In this document: positions 11,249-23,200 of the stretch, piece by piece | Layout: each line of letters opens with the position of its first letter | Numbering within the stretch: position 1 is the first letter of the stretch | NCBI GenBank assembly: GCA_947396885.1 | Contig: OX377202.1 | Location: forward strand, 29,069,407 to 29,133,406 | Length of the DNA: 64,000 nucleotides | From: Heligmosomoides polygyrus polygyrus | Lineage: Eukaryota; Nematoda; Chromadorea; Rhabditida; Heligmosomidae | Direction of reading: 5' to 3' | The notes under the pieces: model-generated | The model's database searches: none | What the model was told of the DNA's origin: nothing | What the model saw: the letters and a program-made list of their open reading frames with translations, nothing else | Translations under genes and position numbers: made by a program

Positions 11249-14200
11249 CTGTCAAACACAACAAGAAATCTGTGACAAACAACAAATTAGACCCACCAGC
11301 ACCAAGATCTTTCCATCGTCGTAGTCTTCACCAAGAGCTTCTCGAAGTTGCTGGTTGATCAGTTTCTGAAACGATAATCGTTGATCATCTGTATTAGCAG
11401 TTAAGAGAGAAAGGACGGACCATTGCGGAACACACACTGAAGAACAAGGGAGAGAAGAAGGATTAGAAGCACAGTAAAGTGGGTCAGGGAAGGCCATTTA
11501 TAAACACTACAGGGTGCAATATAAATGCAGAGTGACCCTACAGACTCTTATCCAACAGCTCCCTTTAATCTGCGTATCGAACGCTCCACTAATTGTAGGA
11601 GCATAGAATCGATCCCGTCGAATTTGGACACGTCTCGCCTGTTTAGCAGATCCGTTAGACACGATGATGAAAGGTAGAGGATCAGTACCAGTATCCACCT
11701 CTTAGCACCGGTGATTAGATTGGAGATAAGGCCTCGGTGCTTAAGGTAGGACCAGAGAAGGTCTTATATCTATCTTGTGATCCATTACACAATAGGCCAT
11801 TACATACGTGGAGGGTTCAGAAGGAGTGGATTGCGAAGTCCTAATATCAGCTAAGAACTATGGGGCGAACATAATAGGGATAGCGCTTTCTTTGCTTTCA
11901 CAATTGTGGCTTCGCTCCCAGTGGCGTGAAAATTCTTCTTGAATGGATGACAACTCGTTGGTGTCCGACAGCCTAGGTATCAGCGTAATATGGTAAATAG
12001 AACTGAAAGACTGCTTTTAACTAAACGCACGGGAGGTTACTAAACTTCCCACGATAGTTTTAAAATTGACCTATTGAGGGTTGTAGGGGATTGTCTGAAA
12101 AGCACCGCAATGGATTTCAAATTTCCTGCGGACATCCGGGTGGGTAAAAAATTGCAAGAAACCGTATCAATTCAGCGCTGGTCGATGTAGCAAAACTGAC
12201 GCCTGGAACTGTTACGTTGTAGTTGGAATTTGACCGGCAAGATGTTTGGCTCCGGAACAGTAGCGGAATTACAGCGATCTCACAATTTGCTTGTTAGCGA
12301 TACAGTAACCGAAGTGGAGCAGTAGCAATCCGGCACCGTCTGGATGGCTGAGTGAATGCGGGTGCGGACTTGCAGGAAAGGGGCTATGGGTTCAGATCCG
12401 GAGGTTGGGATATTGAACTGCAGACATGGTCGCTCATCTTCTCTCGACTTAATTGCATCTTGAACACCGTAGAGTACCACACTGACATTAGAACATCATT
12501 TTAACCTGGACGATACGATTTAAGAACGATGCTGCCCATTTTCCCCACCACTTGCTGCTAATCGAAGGGGTAGGGACTGTACACCGTAGAGTATCATACT
12601 GACACTAGAACATCATTTTAACCTGGATGATACGATTTAAGAACGACGCTGTCCATTTTCCCCCATTACTCGCTGCTAATCGAAGTGGTAGAGACTTGTA
12701 CTCCCCGAATCCGAAGATCGAAATCGAGTTTCTTGCAAACTTCATCTAGAGGGCTAATAGAGGTACAGCTTAAACAGTTTCCGTAGGGGAGGAAAGGGCG
12801 AAATCAATGATCATGACCCCACCATCCTTATACACGAACACCCACAGTGACCTACCATGGGGGGCCGAATTTTCAAAAATGGATACCTTTTCGTGCTCAG
12901 CATTCATAACCGTACTACAGTACTGGGTGAAGTTTGGGAGAAATTTTTTTTCGACCTCTCCTCGATTTTTGGAGTCAGGATAGCACAACTTCGAATGACC
13001 TCGTAATGCTAAGAAATTAACATGCAAAAGCTATTTAATTATAGTTGATGTTAGAAATCTGACAGTTTGTTAAGTTTCTTTAAGGAGGCTGCAGGGTAGA
13101 TTCAAGTGAATCATTCATAGCAGGCGGGGCAGCGGCTGGGTAGGTGTGTAGATAGCGATGCAGACTTCTGATAATCGGGGAGGTATAGGGTTTGGATCCG
13201 GAACAAAAGTTTACGGATTGCCTTCCATATTTGTAAATCGACCTGCACTGAAGTGATACAGTTTTTTTTGCAATTTTTGGCCTACGCAGATGACCGCAGG
13301 AGATTTCAAAACCATTACGGTGCTTCTCAGACAATCCACTTCAGCCCTCAATAGGTCACTTTTAAAATTGCACGGGAAGTTCATTGACCTCCCTTGTAAG
13401 ACCTTTGCCACATCAATAACAAGAGCTTTGTAATTAAGGATAGCCAAGAGCTATAACAAATCCTGGTTTTGAACATATAGGAGTTCTTTGATAAAGGGTG
13501 TAGAATGTAAAACAGAGGAGTTATGGTGTGAGAAGGCAAAGAAAGAAAATTGCAACTGCATTTACCTTGACGTCTTCCAGTTCCACTGTGCAACCACCAG
13601 ACATGGAGTTAAGCTGAAGCATAGTTAACCAACACCATAACGTACCAACAAATTGAAAAGTCACAACAATAAAGCTACAAGAAATGTGCAGAATATGTTC
13701 ACACTCCTCTAGAAATATTGGTCTCAGTCTCACCAAGTGATAAACGGCCCTCAGAAAATTTGTGAGAAACCTGGTACGAACGTGCGGACAATTTTGTACA
13801 GTGAAGAAACGTGTAGGAGACCCCGCATTCAATACAACAAGTATGCATTCCATACGAGTCAAGGCGACCTACTCTGTCGTACATTTTCACGCACTTCAAC
13901 ATTTGTATGGACAAATCAAACAGCCCTTACCACGTCAGCGCATGATGGCCCACATTCCACTTCTTCGAGTTTGACTGGTATGTTCCTTCTCTCGATGTCC
14001 CTCAGAATTCGTTGAGCTTCAGCCATTTCTGGTGCGGTGGAGTTGACAATCTGAAGACCTCAAACATTCAAATCCCCTTGCAGCTCCCTCATCTGGAGGT
14101 TTTCTTTTTGTTGTGAGCAGTACAGGAAACGAAGGTATTTCAAGAGGAGGTTTTCTTTGAACCTGTCTCCACTTTCCTAAGCAAAGACGGGCAGCTCTTT

Positions 14201-17200
14201 ATTTTTTCCAGTTGCAGGATGGGCCACAATATCATTTCCACAAATTTCGTAGGCCATCGTCATCCAGGGACTGGATTTATCAACGACTTACAACAATTTA
14301 CCGCTGAATTTAAAGGTACAGCCGAAGTCCCTGATAGCGCGGCTTATCAAGCGATGTGGTGAAAATTTTCAGCCGCGCTATCAAGGATTTCGGCTGCATT
14401 TTCCCGTTAAAATGCTGTAACTCTTTGATGAATTTGGCCCCAGGATGTGGTCCCAATGATGGCCTGATGAGGCTTCATTTACTCCCAACTGAAGAGCCAG
14501 CTGGATCAAGTTGTAGGTCCCATCCTGTTGAAGGTCCACCCCGAGGGCGCTTGACGTCTCGCAGGTCCACTCCAGAGCTTTTTTCGTCCAACGTCGTATT
14601 GTCCTCTTACAATGTGACCAGCCCATCAGCATTTAGCCTTCCATGCGTAACTCGCTGGGTCACGAAAATAAGGCACTCCCCTCATGTCGGAGCTACGAGG
14701 TCCAGCTTAATGTTGAGTTCTCTTGTTCTACTTCAATATTCATTGAAGATAAGAAGGAAAAGAGCTGACCTCCTCATGATGTTTAAGATACTCGCTGGTA
14801 GGGTTTCTATAAACCCACTCAACTTTTTCGGCACTATGCTGACAAGAAACATAAGAGGGAAGCTCAGACTTTATGTTTCGGTGGCAAAATCGCGAGTCCG
14901 AGCAAGCTTTTTCACCTACAGAAATTTAAAGAGTTTAACCACATTTTGAGCACAAATGAAGAAGTCTTAGGTCTATCCTTGCACGGTTTAAAGAAGCTGC
15001 TTTTGCGTATGCAATGAGTGCCTTCGGTTGTATTCGTTTGTTCTTGATCGAGTTTATGCGTTTTCATTCTAACATTGTATTTTCACGTGTGGCCTTAGCC
15101 CACGTCATGAATAAATATATAAAATATAATTCAACATGCATACAAGATGGTACTTTGGAGTATCTTCTCCGTCGCCCTTCTTGCAAAGGACAGTACAGGA
15201 GATCTTCGCTTTGCCGGGATTCGTCCCTTTTGAGAGTAGGAGCAGGCGAGTACGAAGTCTGGAATATGTGGTCGAGCTCGAAGTGGGTCGGCTGAAATGT
15301 GGTCCGTTCTCCGGACCAGGCAGGAACTGTGCCACTCCTCGTAATCTTGATCGCAGCTCGAACTTCTGAAGGGAAAATCGAGGGTACTCCTTCGCCAGCT
15401 AGGGGTGCTGGGAATTGGCGCGGAAGTAGACGAGAAAATGGTTCGTACTTCACAACGATGTTTTGTTGCGCTCAAAACTTCTAGCGCCAGGCGGGACTCG
15501 AACCCGCACCTCCCTCTGACCGGGCGGGAATACTCTACGCCTTTACAACACCGGCGCCGTTTGATCGAACGCAGCATCCACACCTCGTGGGACCGATTAG
15601 CACCCAACCGTATCCGGGATGAGCTGGCCGCTGATATCAGCATTGATATCAGCACATAAACTGATTTGAATTGTTTCTAACAAGACCATCAGCTTAACTG
15701 GATCAATGCTGATATCAGCGGCCAGCTCATCACGGATGCGGGTGGGTGCTGATCGGTCCCACGAGGTGTGGATGTTGCGTTCGATCAAACGGCGCCGATG
15801 ATGTAAAGGAGTAGAGCATTCCCGCCCGGTCAGAGGGACGTGCGGGTTCGAGTCCCGCCTGGCGCTAGAAGTTTTGAAAGAAATGGACATGTGTTTCGAA
15901 TTGCTCAACCAGCAGGCAGAGCACATTAAGCTCACAAGGGAAAAACCCAATGATAACTGGTTGCCGTTCCTCAACGTCCAAGTCAGCTGCACGCGGGGCA
16001 GATTCCATACTAAATGGTATCGTAAGCCCAGTGGTAAGAACATCATCGTGCACTTCAGGTCTGCTCATCCATCTCGAACGAAGAGAGCCACGATTAAGAA
16101 CACGTTCCGAACGGCGGCGGCGGTGTCCTCAGACAGCGATCTCAAGTCAGTGTCATTGCAAATGGCATCTCGAATCACGGTGTCCAACGAGTATCCCGAG
16201 CAGAGTCTGGCTAAAGGCAATGGCAGCGAGACATCAGAGCGACAATAAAATTCCTTTTAAGGTGCCTTTTGTCTCGGATGATTTCAGTACCGAAGTGCGA
16301 AACTGCATTCGCAAAGCTTGTCTTGATAGCATGGTCCGCATTATCGATCGATGGTTCTGCCGGCCAATCACAAGGCACGTCTCGTTAGGAATCGACTATA
16401 CGATTCCTGCTGTAAGACTCGCCAGTGTGTTATCTGCCCATTCGGTAAGGAGGGAGACTGCATGGTCTCAGGTGTGGTCTATCTTATAAAATGCACGGGT
16501 TGCAACGGCGAGTACATTGGCGAGAAGGGTAGACCCCTTAGGGAGCGCGTTAAAGAGCATTTGGGCATGCTTCGTAGGTGCGATATCGCCGGTCCGTTGG
16601 GTGAGCACAGGCTACGATGTCACAACGGCGCGGGCATTGACGTGGCGGTAACGATATTGGCACGCGAGTTCGAGATCTCGGCGCGCAAAACACTAGAAGC
16701 GCTGTGGATTGCCGCTAGGAACCCCACGATCAACAGGAAGTAGGAACGCGTAGCGGTGATACAGGAGCTGGCTCCGTACGTTGACCTTTGCGGTCTCGAA
16801 CCGGAGGACAGTCTGCCAGAGGCTCGCTAGGAGGGTGAACCGAAGGTGACTTCATCTCCTCATCGCCTTAAAAGGGGTACCGTTCGCCCATCTGCACTGG
16901 ACTGTTTGTGTTACCTCCTCGTGTTTCGTCTCCCTCTCCTACCAACTTCTGATTCACCGCTGTGGTTTGAAATGGCTCTTGGACGGATGGTTTTTCAAAC
17001 TCAACTCTTCCAGGCTCTAAAGAAGGCGGTTACGCCGAAACGTTGGCCGGAATAAAGGATCTGTACTAATCTTGGTTCGCCAGCTACATCACTTGGGTAT
17101 TCATACTGATCAAAGGAATAACCAGTTGGTATTTTCATAATCATTTACAGATTTTGAAAAATAGTATTCTTAAAAGTAAAGTTGCCGTTTAGCCAATAAT

Positions 17201-20200
17201 TGCCTAGAAAGCTATATAAACGAAGATGTCGAATGAATAGTCAGCTGTAACCGTACATCTCTTAAGATACCGTCGCTAGTCTTCAGGTAGGCCTCAAGAT
17301 TCAGAGTGACTTCTGACAATGAGTACGGCCGTCCGTCGTCACCCATGTAGCTCAAGTGCTTGTCGGCAAGAGCCAAAGCCTTTACCACCCTGAAAACATC
17401 CAAATTTCGAAGACTCTGTCAAAGAAGTTGAACCTCAAACTTGCTCAACTCATGAGATGAATCGCGTAACACGAGCTCTACGGAAATACAATTTCTGGAT
17501 CTATCCTTGTGCGTCTCAGTGTTTGTTTAGCAACGGCAGGAAAATTAAAGTAAGCTATTCTAAAAGCACTGCTCCACAGAAGTTGCCCACAAGAGGCCGT
17601 TTCTTCGCAACTTCGTAGCCGAGAAAGTTCAAACATTTGGTGTCTTTTTCGCTTTTCTATCGGTTCGCTCTTCGACTAGCACAGATCCGCATTTCCTTTT
17701 GTTAGAACAGAATACCATGGACAGTGCAAAACACCCACATAGCTTCTATTGCAGTGACAACGCGATGCTGGTAGAGGAGGTTATGAAGCATTTGACGTGA
17801 CTCGCCGACGGATAGGGCTACGTCTGCTGCCTGAAAAATGACAAAATAGAGAAAAGTGAGAATGAAAAACGAAGCTCTGGGAAAGCAAGCGAATACTGGC
17901 TAACGATGATATATCTTAGCCCGTTGCGCAAAACACATACATTACATAAACATAAAAATACAAATCGTGCACCTTTTTAGCATAGCAGATCCGAGAAAAT
18001 CCACTATGAGGATCAGCCAACACCCTGGCATTCTCCATCAGTCGTTCGACACTGTGCTGAAAGGACTGGTAGGTCATGGTTAGGCACGACAATTTAAAAG
18101 AGCTCTCGAACCTTGTTGAATGGGATCGGAATACCGGCGCTGAACGAATCTCTTAGCAAATAATCGAATTTGTCAACGTCACAGGAGTCGTTGTCGTTTG
18201 CAACGATGTCAAAAAGAAAGGCTTTTTCTACGGAGCGCCCCCGAGGCAGCCATGTTCCGTCGGAACCCTGAACAATAAATGGGTAATCGTGCATTCGAAT
18301 TTATGTTCTCTCCAGAGTCTGTGAGGTGCAGCGGCGGAAGTGATTAGATGTAGATGCCACCGATTCGGTGCAGACTTTGGTTAGAATCACAACTAACTGA
18401 AAGGCGCTGTCGGTTGTGTGAGCACAGCGCCCATGTATTGCTCAGACCGGAACCGAAATTCATGGAATAGGAACTACTCGGGCTATAAATAAATAAATAC
18501 ACAGGTTCTAGTAGTTTAATTTCTTAGATATGAGCCACAACAAATGGTTGAATTATCGAAGGGAATCGATTTTAAAATGAATACGTGACCTAAGCGGTAC
18601 GTTCCGCCAAGTGCGCCTCACATACCTTTTAGACACACAAAATGTCGGCAAAAATTCAACCTTACAAATTTTTTCGATGAGATCAGTTCTTCAGCAAACG
18701 TAATGTTCTGCTCGAATTCGTCACTTTGCCCAAGATATTGCTGGAGCTGATCGCGGATATCGGGTTGGCTGGCAATTCGTCGAAGTAAACGAATCGAAAG
18801 CGACTCGTGCTAAAGTGTTTTGATGAGACAGGCACACATAGTTGCATAGAATGTTAAATGTGGAAATAAGTTTGGCACGAAAAATAGAACGAAGGTTTAC
18901 AAAAGCTTGAAGAGGAGGAAAAATAAAATAAAATTGTGAGCTGTAGCAAGAAACTGCACGATTTCTAGAAACTTCAACCTAAGTCGTCGGTCATTGTGCT
19001 CAGGTACCCAAAGACCAAGCGGAGAGCTGACGAATGTGACTATGTAGGTATGCCGTTCATTCCAGCTCACTGCTCCATGATGACCATGAGCTTTTTATTT
19101 TCTTCTCCTGAGCATTTAGTATCGCGCAGTCGCAGGGCTCGCTGTTGTTGTGTTCCGTCGCCACCTCATCCAATCAAGGATCATCTGTCGAGGCGCCCAA
19201 TTCGGCAAGACCTCTTTTGATGACGCCCTTCCATCTATCCTTTTGTGTTCCGCTTGGACGCTTTTCCCTCGGGTGCCTCGAAATCTAGTGCCAACCTTAT
19301 GGGATGGTTCTCTGCGCAGAGGGCATCCATCTCTCTAATCTGGCCTTCACTACTGAAGCTTTTGCAGGCTCTTCAGCTCCCTGTAGGCTGTGAGATGCTC
19401 GAATGCCCTCGTCTTCTGCCACTGCTTACAGGCCTCCTTCTCCACAGCAACCTGCACCTCTTGACTCCAGAACCATTGCGCTTTATCCCGCCCGGTTCCT
19501 CTCTTTATTTCACCGAGGCTTCCCATGGCGCGTCGTATGATCACTTGGGTCACCCTCCACCAGGTCTCGCTGACGGGGTCAGTTGGACAAGAAAGATCTG
19601 CTTCCAGCACTGTTCCTTGTAGCTCGATGCGCTAAGGAGGCTGTAGTCTCCATCATTAGGTTCTCGGTTCTGTGCTTGTATAGGGGAGGGGGACGTTCTG
19701 CCTGAAAGCGGCGCGGGCAAAGACGCGGGACAGTGCCTGCGGAGACAATTAGCGTCGACTCGCGCGGTGACACCCGCCGCTTCGCGCTCAGCCAGACAGC
19801 CCTCGCCGCAGAGGCGCCAACCACAGAAGCCTGTAGGTCGACCAGATTTGGTGTGATTACGGTCGATAGAGGGATAGGAGGCTCAGACGGCTTGCCTTGG
19901 CAGTCCAGAAATTGTGATTGATCTGAACTCTACCATCTTCTACATCAGAATTTCAAGCTCTATCGAATGAGCCAGGAAAGAATCTTGCCTCAATAACCCT
20001 AACAACATTTTTTTTTCAGGCGCAGCTAACTTTCGGTAAATATCAGTTTTTATTTATATCATAATTAACTACTTCCAGGCTACCACTGATATGAACTCTA
20101 CCATCTCCTAAACTAGAATTTCGATTTCTATCAAATGAGCTAGAAATTATCCTGTCTAAAAAAACTCTTAAGGCGGCTTTAGGCGTTGTTTACTTTCCTT

Positions 20201-23200
20201 AAATATGAATTTTTATTTATATCAGAATTAATTGTGAGACATGCTTCCAGGCTGAAATTGCGCGAGGAATATGACTAGATAGACGAAAGGCCTTCTAAGC
20301 GAACACCAGGTGCTCAACATTTTTGAAGACAACATTATGATCTTTCAGTGTTTAGAGCACGTTCCCAGTCTTAAATTACACGATGAGTTCGATTTGACAG
20401 TCAGTAGACCTCCAAAGAACACCAAAGTACTCTAATTTACTCATGAAATTTCATGAGTGTTTCCTAACTCGTTAATTGGTGGAGGAGACATTGGCTATGC
20501 AGGTACATTGCCTGTTGGACTCGAGGTCAAAGCATCACTAGAAGCCACAGATGACTGGACAAGCAATTTGAAGTATTGTGTGATGAAATTTATTCTCTCT
20601 GAACATCAGATTCGATGAAGCACCTATCCAGCCTTCGTCTCGAAATATGTGATGTGTGCACTATAAGGTTCCATAGAAAAAGAAAAAGTTACAAAATGCT
20701 AAAGAGGTGTCATGTTGAAACTAACGCTTTGAACTTCTGTTAAAAAATCTCTCGTCTATCTAATTGGACTCCTCGTGCAATTTTAGCCTGGAAGCACGTC
20801 TCGAATCTAATCCTGATATATGTGAATAGAAATCGATATTTAGCGAAAATAAACAGCGCATTAGAAAAATCGCTTTAAGGGTCATTGAGACAAGATTCTT
20901 TCCTGGCTCATTCGATAGAGCTTGAAATTCTGATATAGAAGATGGTAGGGTTCAGATCAATCACAATTTCTGGACTGCCAATGCAAGGCGTCTGAGCCTC
21001 CTACCCCTCTATCGATTGTAATCACACCAAATCTGGTCGACCTGCTGGCTCCCGTGGTTGGCTAGGTCAGCATCGCCTCTGCGGCGAGGGCTGTCTGGCT
21101 GAGCGCGAAGCGGCGGGTGTCACCGCGCGAGTCGAGGCTAATTGGCTCCGCAGGCACTGTCCCGCGTCTTTGCCCGCGCCGCTTTCAGGCAGAACGTCCC
21201 TCACCCCTTGTATAGGGTTTGATGGGGTATATGATGAGATCGGATCGGCTTCCAGGGGCTTATGACGTGATTCTACATCTTTGCTAGGAAGGGCCTTCAC
21301 AGCCCAGACAGCCTTCGCACCGGGATGTGGTCGACTTCCGTCCATCCTCCGGTAGCATAGATCACTTTACGGCTCTCTTTCTCTCTTCGCGTAGATGGAT
21401 CTACACAGGTCATGGGCGATACCCAGATTGAGAATTCGTTCTCAATCTGAGTTTATCAAACCGATCCCTTTACATTCACGAACCCTTTCCACACACACCT
21501 GCCCTCTCATATCCCATACTATGGTGGTCGCCTCCGGTACAGACTTTACGACCTATTCAGTATACGGTAGAATGCTTACGCGCAGTGGTCGGGGCATCCG
21601 TTCTGCGGGGAGTAGACGGATACGATGGTCTAGAAAACATTCTTTGCTTACAGCCGCAATGACTTGATGCGGTTGTTTATTCTTTGCACTGCAGCTACCG
21701 AATCATTGGGGGCTCCGCAACAGCTATTCTGACCTCGCTCCTCTTATGAAGGAAGGGTCTGAAGCTATGTCTGCACAGGAGAATAAATCAGAAAATAGAA
21801 AATATCTCCACCCCTGAATTGCTCTAAAAATGCATTTCTTCTTTGCCAAATCGATAAACCCAAGGGGTGCGGGGTCCTTGAAGTTAGTACGATCGGAGCC
21901 CCACTTGTTAGTGTTCCTGGTAATAGTACAGCTTCTCCTCTTCTTCAATTTCGCTGGCCTTTGCCCTTTTCCACAGTATTTTCTGCAGACACAGGACTCT
22001 TATCCTTCAGCGCTTCATTAGGTTATCCACCTCATTCCAGTTATCCTGAGCCTGACGCTGGAACACTCGCCGTTTTCGCAATTTTTACAGGACGTGCCGG
22101 AGCCAGCTGTTTGTGAAGGAAACCTCAATACTAACCGCTCGGCTAACTCCGCCCTTCATAACCAAGATCTATGGTAGCCTCAACACTCTACTGCAAAAGT
22201 TTGTATCAGAGCTCATCGTTCAAGCGTTCAGAAATCGCCGGTCGAAGCTGTGCTGTCTGGACTAAAATACCGGCCTTATCTTTTGGTCTTTGGGTGGAAA
22301 AAGCGAAAAAAACGCCTTTTCCGCCGCTTTTCTGTAGCGCTCTTCAAATTGAGCGCATTGTAAATCGAGGCACATATTCGTGATCAGCACCGAGCTCTCT
22401 TCCCGATGAGCTGCAAATCACTTAGCGAGCGCCTGAAAAATAGTTCAGTGACCTAATTTCCGCCTGGCGCGGCTGACCCCTGTGCTCGCGGGAGATAATT
22501 ATACCCACAGCTCCTAAGTAGCTAATGAAGGAGGAGATTCGGCCTATTATAGCATATTTTCTACCTTATATATAGTAAACCAAAAATCTGGTGTCAGGTC
22601 AGCCGGCATCTCCCCCGACTGCGCTACACGCGCCCATTTTTTAAAATTTATTAGATGAACACTTAGTAATTATCTTTTAGCCATCAATCAAGGAAACGCC
22701 GCGCGATGCTAGACCAGTGCACGGCGTAACCTACAACGCTTAAGAAACATTTTCGCATTCAAACCATTTAGTATAAGCTGTAACACATAAGGATTAAAGA
22801 TAAAGGACAGCGTCAATCAATTTCTTTTGGGATGCGCCACGCATTTCAATTGTACGCAATGTCGTGGAGGTTAGTTGGATGCGTATTTGGCATAATGGAA
22901 GACAGCTGGCTCAGTCGGGAAATCCAAGCCAAGACCCTGGTATCAGATGCATGCGAGACCCGGCTCCTTCGGTCTATCTGCGAATACAATACCGCTTAAA
23001 TTCTTTGAAAGAAATACGCTTTCCGACGGATTTATCCGTCACAAAGCGTCGCTTTGCTGTAACTTGCTTTAAAAATACTCTTGTGGATTCCAGCTAACAC
23101 TATTCGATTCCCCTCTTCACTGCGCATTCCCTGCTTCCAAGCGGCGCTCATTTCGACAACCTATGACCTAGGTATGGGCCGTTTTCGTCTGGAGGGCCCC

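Larger units (their letters stand above)
15466..15876. repeat. tRNA-Gly-like hairpin repeat (inverted pair)
   Basis: Arms of about 190 bp, 15466-15655 (minus) and 15690-15876 (plus), are near-identical inverted copies around a spacer of about 40 bases. Each arm holds a tRNA-like module next to GCTGATATCAGCGGCCAGCT sequence. Related copies are at 31167-31630 and 44400-44612. It abuts the Penelope-like element. Confidence 0.85.
15877..17060 (+). mobile_element. Penelope-like element fragment
   Basis: Carries the end of a Penelope-type reverse transcriptase and a GIY-YIG endonuclease, then a 3' region ending with a hammerhead-like motif at 17017-17041. The RT catalytic core is missing; the fragment starts right at the end of the tRNA-like hairpin. 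It lies in an intron of the SAMHD1-like gene, on the opposite strand. Confidence 0.85.

Noticed and set aside
12770..13027. 85-codon ORF with a hydrophobic C-terminus
   Set aside because: Lies within the foldback element; no recognisable domain and no splice partners.
13403..13447. Reading frame 13211-13447 as one continuous coding exon
   Set aside because: From about 13392 downward the sequence is the arm of a foldback element repeated in inverse at 12031; only the part above the donor at 13402 fits the gene.
15482..15868. Functional tRNA genes
   Set aside because: Base 33 is C, the anticodon stem has a mismatch, the anticodon does not fit the tRNA-Gly body, and copies sit in hairpin repeats.
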